Shown: positions 16,574 to 23,991 of the stretch, in pieces
How positions within the stretch are numbered: the first letter of the stretch is position 1
How the letters are laid out: each line of letters begins with the position of its first letter
From: Pseudomonas hydrolytica
GTDB lineage: Bacteria > Pseudomonadota > Gammaproteobacteria > Pseudomonadales > Pseudomonadaceae
NCBI RefSeq assembly: GCF_021495345.1
Contig: NZ_CP099397.1
Location: forward strand, 4,154,001 to 4,218,000
Reading direction: 5' to 3'
DNA: 64,000 nucleotides
Position numbers and translations under genes: made by a program
Notes under the pieces: model-generated
The model's input: only the letters and a program-made list of their open reading frames with translations
Told to the model about the DNA's origin: nothing
Database searches by the model: none

Positions 16574-17974
16574 TCAGGCCTGCATGGTCCAGCCATGCAC
16601 ACCCATGGCCGCCTGACGTCCGGCCTCCGAGCGGGTCGGGTGCGGATGGCAGGTCAGCGCGATGTCCTCGGCCGAAGCGGAGAACTCCATGGCCACGCAG
16701 TATTCGCCGATCAGCTCGCCGACGCTCGGGCCGATCATGTGCACGCCGAGAATCTGGTCGGTATTGGCGTCGGCGAGAATCTTCACGAAGCCATCGGTCT
16801 CGTGGTTGATCTTCGCCCGGCTGTTGGCCGTGAAGGGGAACTTGCCCACCTTGTAGGCGCGGCCTTCGGCCTTCAGCTCCTCCTCGCCCTTGCCGACGCT
16901 GGCCACCTCCGGGCGGGTGTAGATCACTCCGGGGATCACCCCGTAGTTGACCTCGGCGGCGTGCCCGGCGATGCGTTCGATGCAGGCCACCGCCTCGTCC
17001 TCGGCCTTGTGCGCCAGCATCGGCCCGGAGGTGACGTCGCCGATCACCCACACGTCGGGCACGCCGCTCTGGTGCTTGTCGTTGCCGAGCATACCGCGCT
17101 TGTCGGTGCTCAGACCGACGCTCTCCAACCCGAGCCCTTTGGTGTAGGGACGCCGACCGATGGCCACCAGCACGTAATCAGCCTCCAGTGTCTCGCTCGC
17201 CCCACCTGCGGCCGGCTCCAGCGTCAGGGTCACACTGGACTTGCCGGTCTTGGCGCCGGTGACCTTGGTGCCCAGCTTGAAGCTCATGCCCTGCTTGCCC
17301 AGGGTGCGCTGCAGGGTCTTGGCGGTCTCGCCGTCCAGACCGGGACAGATGCGCTCGAGGTATTCCACCACGGTGACCTGGCTGCCCAGACGGCGCCACA
17401 CCGAGCCCAACTCCAGGCCGATCACCCCGGCACCGATCACCACCAGATGCCTGGGCACCTCGGGCAGCGACAGCGCGCCAGTGGAATCGAGAACGCGTAC
17501 GTTGTCGATCTCCACACCCGGCAGCGGGGTCGGCTCCGAGCCGCTGGCGATGACGATGTTCTGCGTCTCCAGCAGGCGCTCGCCGCCCTCGTGCAGCTTG
17601 ACCTGCACCCGCCCCGGCCCGTCGATGCGCGCCCAGCCCTTGACCCACTCCACCTTGTTCTTGCGAAACAGGAACTCCACACCCTTGGTCAGCGCTTCGA
17701 CGCTGGCGGCCTTCTGCTTCATCATCTGCGCCAGATTCAGCGACGGTGTGACCTCCACGCCCAGCGCGCTGAGCTCGCCGCCGGCCGCCGCCTCGTACAG
17801 TTCGGAGGCATGCAGCAGGGCCTTGGACGGCATGCAGCCGACGTTCAGGCAGGTGCCGCCAAGGGTCTCGCGGCCCTCCACGCAGGCCACCTTCAGGCCC
17901 AGTTGACCGGCGCGGATGGCGGCGTTGTAGCCGCCGGGGCCGGCACCAATGATGACCACGTCGTAGCTGCTCAT
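16574..17974 (-). CDS. lpd3: Dihydrolipoyl dehydrogenase (Lpd3 type)
   Basis: The product is 466 aa. It is an FAD-dependent class I disulfide reductase: FAD motif IIGAGPGGYNAA (residues 8-19), redox disulfide in GGTCLNVGCMPSK, NAD motif VIGAGVIGLELG, and the catalytic His-Glu pair HPHPTRSEA near the C-terminus. It oxidises dihydrolipoamide for 2-oxoacid dehydrogenase or glycine-cleavage complexes. No E1/E2 genes adjoin it. It resembles the third, stand-alone Pseudomonas isoenzyme. Its ATG overlaps the stop of the upstream MFS gene by 4 bases, so they form one transcript. Confidence 0.9.
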   Translation of the reverse strand: MSSYDVVIIGAGPGGYNAAIRAGQLGLKVACVEGRETLGGTCLNVGCMPSKALLHASELYEAAAGGELSALGVEVTPSLNLAQMMKQKAASVEALTKGVEFLFRKNKVEWVKGWARIDGPGRVQVKLHEGGERLLETQNIVIASGSEPTPLPGVEIDNVRVLDSTGALSLPEVPRHLVVIGAGVIGLELGSVWRRLGSQVTVVEYLERICPGLDGETAKTLQRTLGKQGMSFKLGTKVTGAKTGKSSVTLTLEPAAGGASETLEADYVLVAIGRRPYTKGLGLESVGLSTDKRGMLGNDKHQSGVPDVWVIGDVTSGPMLAHKAEDEAVACIERIAGHAAEVNYGVIPGVIYTRPEVASVGKGEEELKAEGRAYKVGKFPFTANSRAKINHETDGFVKILADANTDQILGVHMIGPSVGELIGEYCVAMEFSASAEDIALTCHPHPTRSEAGRQAAMGVHGWTMQA

Positions 17975-19170
17975 GAAGAGACTCTCCTCGCTTCGGGGAT
18001 TGGAATCGGGCGCGCACGCAGCAGATGGAAGCCGGCAAACGCCAGCGCGGCGAACAGGGCATGCAAGGCAACCATAGGCCAGGCCGAACCGTCCTGCAGC
18101 CAGGTCAGCAGCAAACCGCCAAGGGTCGCCCCGGCCATCTGCGCAAAGCCCATCAGCCCGGCCGCCAATCCGGCGCGCTGCGGGTTGGGGATCACCGCGC
18201 CGGCCACCGCCGCCGGCAGGACCATGCCGCCGCCTAGGGTGACCAGCATCTGCGGCAGCGACAGGCCGAGCAGCGACAGGCCAAACAGCAGATAGATCGC
18301 CAGGGTCAGGAAGGCGCCGGTCAGCACCAGCGCCACACCGATGGCCACCACCCGCCGTGGCCCCAGCCGCTGCACGTTGCGCAGGGTGAACAGGGCGCCG
18401 CCGAGCAGGCCGGAAACGATGGCCGCGAAAGTCATGCCGTACTGCGCAGCCGTCAGGCCGAGCAGGCCGATATAGACCGCCGAGGAGCCGGCCACCACGA
18501 CGAACATGGCACCGTAGGTGGCGGCGATGGTCAGCCCCAGAGCCCGGCAGCTGCGCAGCAGATCGCGGTAATCGCCCGCCAGGCGACTCAGCCGCCCGGC
18601 CTGTGGGTCGCGCTGCACATGGCTCTCGCGATAGCCGCCGAGCACTGCCAGCAGGGCCACGCTACCGACCACCAGGCTGGCCACCAGCGGCGCGCGCCAG
18701 CCGCCGTATTGGGTCAGCAGGCCGCCGAGCAGCGGCGACAGGACGATGGCGGTGAACATCCCCAGCACCGTCAGCGCCAGGGCCGGACCCGCCTCGGCCT
18801 GCCACACGTCACGCACGATGGCGCGCGCCAGCACCAGCGCAGCACAGGCGCCGAAGCCCTGCAGCACGCGGGCGGCGATCAGCATCTGGATGTTCTCCGC
18901 CAGCAGCATGCCCAGGCTCGCCAGCAGGTACAGCGACAACCCGGCCAGCAGCACCGGGCGCCGACCGAGGCGATCGGACAACGGCCCGAAGAACAGTTGG
19001 CCGAGGCCGAAGGCGGCGACGAACAGCGTCAGCGCCAGCAGGCTGCTGCCGGGTACCGCATGCAGCCCCCGCTCCAGGGCGCCGAGGGCGGGAATCAGCA
19101 ACTGCGTGGAGATTTCCCCCAGCGCGGTGAGCAGCATCAGGATCAAAAGCAGCAGGCGGGACGGGCGCAT
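17971..19170 (-). CDS. MFS transporter, Bcr/CflA drug-efflux type
   Basis: The product is 399 aa with 12 predicted helices. The motif-A-like loop FFGPLSDRLGRRPVLLAG (about residues 60-77) and the motif-C region are typical of the DHA1 Bcr/CflA subgroup. It probably exports small drugs or metabolites with protons from the inner membrane. It is divergent from the truncated thioesterase; the gap contains two palindromes resembling those before the TetR and SDR genes, so TetR control is likely. It is translationally coupled to lpd3. Confidence 0.85.
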   Translation of the reverse strand: MRPSRLLLLILMLLTALGEISTQLLIPALGALERGLHAVPGSSLLALTLFVAAFGLGQLFFGPLSDRLGRRPVLLAGLSLYLLASLGMLLAENIQMLIAARVLQGFGACAALVLARAIVRDVWQAEAGPALALTVLGMFTAIVLSPLLGGLLTQYGGWRAPLVASLVVGSVALLAVLGGYRESHVQRDPQAGRLSRLAGDYRDLLRSCRALGLTIAATYGAMFVVVAGSSAVYIGLLGLTAAQYGMTFAAIVSGLLGGALFTLRNVQRLGPRRVVAIGVALVLTGAFLTLAIYLLFGLSLLGLSLPQMLVTLGGGMVLPAAVAGAVIPNPQRAGLAAGLMGFAQMAGATLGGLLLTWLQDGSAWPMVALHALFAALAFAGFHLLRARPIPIPEARRVSS

Positions 19171-19194
19171 GGTGGGTTTCCGGTATCGGCCATT

Positions 19195-19236
19195 TATATT
19201 TCGACCATAATATGAAACATTAGATGTCGTCCATCA
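19195..19236. promoter_or_regulatory. Candidate TetR operators, MFS/thioesterase divergent promoter
   Basis: Site 1, TATATTTCGACCATAATATG (19195-19214), shares 14 of 20 bases with TAGATTACGGTCATAATCTT before the SDR (21536). Site 2, AGATGTCGTCCATCAT (19222-19236), resembles AGATGACAGCCAACATCT before the tetR gene and TATATGACTACCTTCATATA before the SDR. Shared sites in three promoters next to a TetR gene argue for one regulator. Binding is inference. Confidence 0.5.
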
Positions 19237-19254
19237 TAAAAACTGGAGCCTCCG

Positions 19255-19668
19255 ATGAACGAGCACAACCGTGATACCCGCCTGGCCGCCTGGATCGCAG
19301 AGGAACAGGCCGCGCGCGACCGACTCGCCGCCCCGGGCACCCTGGCCCTGGCGGAAGTGGCTGGCATGGCGCCGCTGGATTTCTTCGACGCCATCGGCCG
19401 CGGCGAACTGCCCAGCCCGCCCTTCGGCCAATTGCTGGATTTCGTGCCGCTGCAATGGTCCCGCGGTCGCTTCGTCTTCCAGGGCACGCCGGACGGTCGC
19501 CACTACAACCCGCTGGGCAGCGTGCACGGTGGCTATATCGCCACCCTGCTCGACTCCTGCATGGGTTGCGCGGTGCACACCCTGCTCAAGCCCGGCCAGG
19601 GCTACACCACCTGCCTGATCCTCGACATGAACGGCACGCGCCAGAACCGCGAGGTGGGTGTAAGATGA
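19255..19668 (+). pseudogene. Truncated PaaI-type hotdog thioesterase
   Basis: The product is 137 aa. The hotdog thioesterase core is clear up to residue 120 (HYNPLGSVHGGYIATLLDS, the active-site helix, then GYTT). After TT, where relatives continue with a LELKVNYLR strand and about 40 more residues, this one switches to CLILDMNGTRQNREVGVR and stops. The last strands of the fold are therefore missing, most simply through a deletion that joined it to unrelated DNA just before tetR. It could still be expressed from the divergent promoter, but activity is doubtful. Confidence 0.6.
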
Positions 19669-19680
19669 CAGCCAACATCT
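19663..19680. promoter_or_regulatory. Candidate autoregulatory TetR operator
   Basis: AGATG-ACAGCCAA-CATCT has perfect 5-bp arms. It overlaps the thioesterase stop codon and ends 20 bases before the tetR ATG. It shares AGATG-x-C-x2-CC with the candidate site at 19222. Confidence 0.45.
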
Positions 19681-19699
19681 GAATCATCCGGAGCATGGC

Positions 19700-20266
19700 A
19701 TGCGCTATTCGGAAGACCACAAGGCCAAGACCCACCAACGCATCATCGACGAGGCCGCGCTGCGTTTTCGCCGCGACGGCATCGGCGCCACCGGCCTGCA
19801 GCCGCTGATGAAGGCCCTGGGCCTGACCCACGGCGGCTTCTACGCCCACTTCAAGTCCAAGGACGATCTGGTGGAGACCGCCCTGCGCCACGCCGCAGAG
19901 GAGCTCACCGCCACCAGCGAGGCCCTAGCCAAGGATGCCGAGGAGCCGCTGACGCGCTTTATCGCCAGCTACCTGTCCAGCGCGCACCGTGCCAACCCGG
20001 GCGCAGGCTGCCCGTTGCCGACCATGTCGGCCGAGCTGGGCCAGCGTGGCGAAGCCAGCGAAATCACCGATGCGTTGATCCGCGACCGCCTGGCATTGAT
20101 CGAAGAGAACCTTCCGGGAGATGACGCCGCCGAGCAGAGCGTGCTGCTGCTTTCGGCCATGGTCGGCGCCCTGCTGCTGTCGCGCAGCGTCAAGGACCCC
20201 GAGCTGTCCGACCGCCTGCTCAAGACCACCCGCCGCCGGTTGATCGAACAGGCGCAGGGCCGATAA
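19700..20266 (+). CDS. TetR/AcrR-family regulator
   Basis: The product is 188 aa. N-terminal HTH: IIDEAALRFRRDGIGATGLQ ... LMKALGLTHGGFYAHFKSKDDL (residues about 13-55). The GGFYAHF recognition-helix end is typical of the YxaF/LmrA-like TetR group. The C-terminal effector domain (CPLPTMSAELG) contains one Cys that, in related regulators of quinone or electrophile responses, may sense reactive compounds; this is inference. Similar palindromes precede the MFS pump, this gene and the SDR at 20702, suggesting it represses all three. Confidence 0.88.
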   Translation: MRYSEDHKAKTHQRIIDEAALRFRRDGIGATGLQPLMKALGLTHGGFYAHFKSKDDLVETALRHAAEELTATSEALAKDAEEPLTRFIASYLSSAHRANPGAGCPLPTMSAELGQRGEASEITDALIRDRLALIEENLPGDDAAEQSVLLLSAMVGALLLSRSVKDPELSDRLLKTTRRRLIEQAQGR

Positions 20267-20284
20267 CGGCCAGACAGGCGGGGC

Positions 20285-20693
20285 GTACAGCGCACCCTAC
20301 GTTACTCCCCGTAGGGTGCGCTGTGCGCACCAGCCTTCCCCATGAGCCCAGGCGGGCTTCCTGGCCATTCGAAGATCAGCGCCGCCCTCGGTGCGCACGG
20401 CGCACCCTACGCGTTCGGCGACGACCTGAGCGTAGGGTGTCGCGGGGCCGCCTAGGCTGTGCGCACCAGCTTCCCACACGAGCCCAGGCGGGTTTCGTGG
20501 CCATTCGAAGAGCAGCGCCACCCGCGGTGCGCGCGGCGCACCCTACGCGTTCGGCGACGACCTGACCGTAGGGTGTCGCGGGGCCGCCTAGGCTGTGCGC
20601 ACCAGCTTTCCACACGAGCCCAGGCGGGCTTTCTGGCCATTCGAAGACCAGCGCCACCCGCGGTGCGCACGGCGCACCCAACGCCTCGGCGCC
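20285..20693. repeat. 136-bp tandem repeat made of REP palindromes
   Basis: A unit beginning GTGCGCACCAGC starts at 20323, 20459 and 20595, an exact 136-bp period; the third unit is partial (to 20693). Each unit holds a conserved core (GAGCCCAGGCGGG ... TGGCCATTCGAAGA) flanked by the GTGCGCACGGCGCACC palindrome and by a longer GTAGGGTGTCGCGGGGCCGC form. Seven palindrome copies are present in all, alternating in orientation. Open frames through it are repeat artefacts. It fills the 435-bp gap between the convergent tetR and SDR genes. Confidence 0.85.
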
Positions 20694-20701
20694 CGTCCCG
20701 A

Positions 20702-21496
20702 TCACTTGTAACGCGCCGCCGCCTGGTTGCGCGACAGGTTCGGCAACAATGCCTCGCGGGCGGTGACGAAGGCGTTCCAGTCGGCGGCATCCGGCAGCGA
20801 GGGTATGGTCACCAGTTCGCCCTGATCGAAGCCGGCCAGCGCCGCGTCGACCATCTCGCCCACTTCCATGATCATCGACGGCGGCAGCGCCGAGGCGTCG
20901 GTGCCGCTGCGCTCCCAGATCTCGGTGCGGGTCACGCCCGGCATCACCGCCTGCAGCTGCACGCCCGAACCACGCAGTTCGCCAGCCAGGGTCTGGGTCA
21001 GGCTCAGCACATAGGCCTTGGTCGCGCTGTAGACGGCGTTGAACATTTCCGGCGCCAGCGCCACCACCGAGCCGAGGTTGATGATGCCGCCCCGCCCCGC
21101 CGCGGAGAAGTTGGCCGCAGCCGCAGCCGCCAGGTGGGTCAGTGCCACCACGTTGAGCTGGATCATCGCCTCGGCCTGCTCCAGATCGGCGTCGGCCAGC
21201 TTGCCGTTCATCGCCACGCCCGCGTTGTTCACCAGCAAGCCGATACCGGCATCCTCACGCAGGCGTTGCGCGACCTTGAGGATGTCGGCCTTCTGCGTCA
21301 GGTCGGCCGGCAGCACCTCGACGGCGACGCCATATTCGCCGCCCAGGCGCTCGGCCAGGGCCTGCAGGCGCTGGGCATCGCGCGCCACCAGCAGGAGGTC
21401 ATGACCACGCCGGGCCAGGCGCTCGGCGTAGGTGGCGCCGATGCCTGACGAGGCGCCGGTGATCAGGGCGGTAGCGGGCTTGCTTGCAGTGCTCAT
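20702..21496 (-). CDS. Short-chain dehydrogenase/reductase
   Basis: The product is 264 aa, a classical SDR. The NADP-binding motif TGASSGIG (residues 13-20), NNAG, catalytic Ser in LGSVVAL and YSATK (Tyr-x3-Lys) are all present. The Rossmann site followed by LVARD suggests NADP preference. Its substrate is unknown. It sits alone, convergent with tetR across the tandem repeat, and its promoter carries two palindromes (21536 and 21563) resembling those of the MFS/TetR region. Induction by the TetR ligand, perhaps a reactive carbonyl, is inference. Confidence 0.88.
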   Translation of the reverse strand: MSTASKPATALITGASSGIGATYAERLARRGHDLLLVARDAQRLQALAERLGGEYGVAVEVLPADLTQKADILKVAQRLREDAGIGLLVNNAGVAMNGKLADADLEQAEAMIQLNVVALTHLAAAAAANFSAAGRGGIINLGSVVALAPEMFNAVYSATKAYVLSLTQTLAGELRGSGVQLQAVMPGVTRTEIWERSGTDASALPPSMIMEVGEMVDAALAGFDQGELVTIPSLPDAADWNAFVTAREALLPNLSRNQAAARYK

Positions 21497-21535
21497 GGAA
21501 GTCTCCGGGAAAGGGATAAAAGTGGGCGATCCAGT

Positions 21536-21582
21536 TAGATTACGGTCATAATCTTAACCACTTATATGACTACCTTCATATA
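21536..21582 (-). promoter_or_regulatory. Two palindromes in the SDR promoter (candidate TetR operators)
   Basis: TAGATTACGGTCATAATCTT (21536-21555) contains AGATTA/TAATCT arms. TATATGA-CTACCT-TCATATA (21563-21582) is a perfect inverted repeat with 7-bp arms. Both lie 40-86 bases upstream of the SDR ATG, in an AT-rich patch unlike the surroundings. Confidence 0.6.
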
Positions 21583-21639
21583 GCTTCGTCAAGCACTTTG
21601 CGCAGCGACCGTCTGGCGGGAAAGGTTCGTACGGGAGTC

Positions 21640-21708
21640 GCAAAGAAGCCGCGCGCAGCACTGCGCGCGGCCTGACAGCGGCGCTGCCTGGGCAGGAGCA
21701 GGCAGCGC
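21640..21708 (-). terminator. Tandem hairpins downstream of the cphE-like gene
   Basis: GCGCTGCCT/AGGCAGCGC (21681-21708) and the perfect 11-bp stem GCCGCGCGCAG/CTGCGCGCGGC (21648-21671) are followed on the minus strand by TTCTTT. They end the minus-strand cyanophycinase transcript. Confidence 0.65.
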
Positions 21709-21723
21709 GAGGGAGGCACTTTC

Positions 21724-22980
21724 TCAGTTGGGGCGCATATCCACGCGCAGACGCAGATAGGAGGTCAGGCGCTTGCCGTTGATAACCCCCTGATAGCCGT
21801 GACTGTCGAAGGTGGTGCTCTTGATCAGGTCGACGCGGAAACGCGGATTGCTTTCGTAAGTGCGGCCCAGGGTGCTGGTCGAGCGGCTGTCGAACAGGTC
21901 GGTGCTGACCTTGACGAACTCGCGCGGGTTGCGTCGGCCGTTGGCACCGCTGTTGTTCGGGCTGCTGAAGATGTCGCCGGTGGCGGTCATCGCCGAGCTG
22001 TAGTACTCGCGCCCACGCAGGCTGGTCTTGCCGCTGGCGATCACGAATTGCTGATTGGCCGGGCGGTAGCGGTCGCCGGCGGTCAGGTAGCTGGCCAGCA
22101 CGTCGTAGAGGGCGTAGCTGCTGCCGGTGCCACGCTGCTTGTTGCGCAGGTCGAAGATGAACACGCCGTTGCTGCCGAGCACTTCCATCTCCACCTGGCC
22201 GAGGCTGGGGTTCTGCTGCACCAGCAGCGCGGTGTCCTCGTCGACGCCGTAGGCGAACGGCACGTTGGTGTAGTCGGCCAGGCGCACGATGCGCCCCTGA
22301 CGGCCGCGCTCGCTGAAATGGGTGTCGAGCAGGCCGTGGCTGAAGAAGCCGAAACCGCCCTGCATGTCGTAGGACAGGTCATCACCGCCCGGGGTGGTGT
22401 AGACGCCGTAGCGCAGAGCGGGATAGCTCTCGCCGCCGGTGATCATCGGCCCGCCGACCATGATCGCGGTTCCCGCACTGCTGCCGGCGAGCACGGCGCC
22501 GGCAGCGTGCCGGGCGCGAATCGCGGCCAGTGCCGGCGTGTCGGCGCGCGTTGCGGTCTGCAGCGTCTGGGTCAGGCGCGCCTGGTCGCCGCCGCCGAAG
22601 AAGAAGCCGGTCATGCCGTTGATCTGCGCGATCACCTGCGGGTTGCTGTTGTTGCCGATGCTGTCCAGGTCGATGGGGATCCACTGGGCATCCTGGGCGC
22701 CGTAGGTCTTCAGCAGCTGCGCGTAGAACTCGCCATTGGACTTGGAGTTGCGCGCGTTGGCCGTGCCGGCGTCGGGGTCCTGGCTCGGTGGAATCGAGGC
22801 GGCGGTGATCACGCCGATGCGCGCCTGACTGCCGCCGGCCAGCTGCACCAGACGTTGGTAGATGACCGCGTTGTCGTCCTTGAGCCCGCCGCCCACCAGC
22901 AGCAGCGGGCCGGCCGCCAGGGCCGGCAGCGGTAACAGAAGAGCCAGCATGAGGGTGTAACGAATAACCGATCCGATCAT
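21724..22980 (-). CDS. cphE: Secreted cyanophycinase, CphE-like (peptidase family S51)
   Basis: The product is 418 aa, the same length I recall for extracellular CphE of P. anguilliseptica. A signal peptide (residues 1-22, LPLPALA-AG) exports it. The S51 fold is marked by GFFFGGGDQARL (125-136), the nucleophile elbow AGSSAG with Ser168 as probable nucleophile, candidate Glu184 (GGES) and His221 (LLDTHFSERGRQGR, the cyanophycinase motif). It should cut cyanophycin outside the cell to beta-Asp-Arg dipeptides. It lies at the end of the minus-strand arm of the cyanophycin locus, after a solute-binding protein and the OprD porin. GGAG ribosome site before ATG. Confidence 0.88.
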   Translation of the reverse strand: MIGSVIRYTLMLALLLPLPALAAGPLLLVGGGLKDDNAVIYQRLVQLAGGSQARIGVITAASIPPSQDPDAGTANARNSKSNGEFYAQLLKTYGAQDAQWIPIDLDSIGNNSNPQVIAQINGMTGFFFGGGDQARLTQTLQTATRADTPALAAIRARHAAGAVLAGSSAGTAIMVGGPMITGGESYPALRYGVYTTPGGDDLSYDMQGGFGFFSHGLLDTHFSERGRQGRIVRLADYTNVPFAYGVDEDTALLVQQNPSLGQVEMEVLGSNGVFIFDLRNKQRGTGSSYALYDVLASYLTAGDRYRPANQQFVIASGKTSLRGREYYSSAMTATGDIFSSPNNSGANGRRNPREFVKVSTDLFDSRSTSTLGRTYESNPRFRVDLIKSTTFDSHGYQGVINGKRLTSYLRLRVDMRPN

Positions 22981-23072
22981 TTCGATTTCTCCGCAGGTGC
23001 CGCACGGGCACGGTTGGTGACGCTGGTTGGGGAACGGTGATTGGGAGCCAGAGCGCAGTCGGCGGGCCGGCC

Positions 23073-23837
23073 TCAGTAAACGGAAAACTGTTTGAAGTAG
23101 CGTTTCTCGATGCGCTTGTGGGTGCCGTCGGCAAGGATCGCGGCCAGCGCCCGATCGAGCTGTTCGCGCAGCTCGTCGTCGCCCTTGCGCACGGCGATGC
23201 CCTGCCCCTGGCCGAAGAACTGCGGCGCCACCACGGGGCCGCCGACCTGCTCGAAGTCGCGGCCCAGTTCGGTCAGGAGGAAACCGAAGTAACCGGAAAC
23301 GGCGTCGTCGAGCACCAGATCCAGCTCGCCGCCGGCGAGCGCCCGGTAGGCCTGGGCGGCACTGGGATAGCGCAGCAGCTGCACATGCTCGGCGAAGCGG
23401 GCCTCGAGAAAGCGCTCGTAGGTGGTGCCCTGCTGCACGCCGACGCGCTTGCCGGCGATGCGCCGCGGGGTGATCAGCATCTGATTGATATGGCCCTTGC
23501 GGGCAAAGAAAAAGGCCGGGGTCTGCGCATAGCGGGCGGTGAAGTCCACCCGTTCGGCGCGCGCCGCGGTGATCGACATGGACGCCAGGATCAGGTCCGT
23601 GCGTCCCGCGTCGAGTGCCGGGATCAGGTCATCCCAGGCGAAGCGCTGCAGTTCGCATTCGCGCTGCATGCGCTGACACAGGGCATTGGCGATGTCGACG
23701 TTGAAGCCGACCAGATTGCCCTGCGCATCGAGTTCTTCGAAAGGCGGGAACTGTCCCTCCATGGCGACCCGCAACGGTCCTGCCGTGCCCGGTTGGGCGA
23801 GCAGCACAGCGAACAGACACAACAGCATGCGTAGCAT
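23073..23837 (-). CDS. Periplasmic amino-acid-type binding protein (SBP family 3)
   Basis: The product is 254 aa; a signal peptide ending near residue 19 precedes LRVAMEGQFPPFEELDAQGN, the standard start of the polar amino-acid binding fold (PBPb). VGFNVDIANALCQRM and RVDFTARY-type motifs follow. The ATG follows AAGGAG. No permease or ATPase is adjacent on this strand. It may serve the ABC transporter encoded divergently at 28776-32086 as an alternative receptor for a larger or modified cyanophycin product (inference). It lies between oprD and cphE, downstream of a terminator. Confidence 0.85.
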   Translation of the reverse strand: MLRMLLCLFAVLLAQPGTAGPLRVAMEGQFPPFEELDAQGNLVGFNVDIANALCQRMQRECELQRFAWDDLIPALDAGRTDLILASMSITAARAERVDFTARYAQTPAFFFARKGHINQMLITPRRIAGKRVGVQQGTTYERFLEARFAEHVQLLRYPSAAQAYRALAGGELDLVLDDAVSGYFGFLLTELGRDFEQVGGPVVAPQFFGQGQGIAVRKGDDELREQLDRALAAILADGTHKRIEKRYFKQFSVY

Positions 23838-23942
23838 TTCGACTCCTTGCCCGCGCGGGGCCAGGGGGTCAGGTCTCCTGGCGGAAAAGAAGGCGCCGCT
23901 GGCGACGCCTTAAGGCCAAAGGAGCGTGGGAGCTGACCTTGA

Positions 23943-23984
23943 AGAAAAAGCTCCGGACGGCCCGGGATCTGTCGCCGCCCGGAG
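23943..23984 (-). terminator. Rho-independent terminator after the porin gene
   Basis: On the minus strand CTCCGG ... CCGGAG (outer arms 23984 and 23956) is followed by CTTTTTC. A second hairpin, AAGGCG/CGCCTT with CTTTT, follows near 23890-23915. They separate the porin transcript from the binding-protein/cphE pair. Confidence 0.65.
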
Positions 23985-23991
23985 AATGCCG

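Noticed and set aside
20285..20693. Possible CRISPR array
   Set aside because: Period of 136 bp with near-identical whole units, no short repeat with variable spacers and no cas genes.
20297..20790. Several overlapping open frames giving repeated peptides such as ARKPAWARV
   Set aside because: They are translations of the 136-bp tandem REP repeat; no ribosome sites and no family resemblance.
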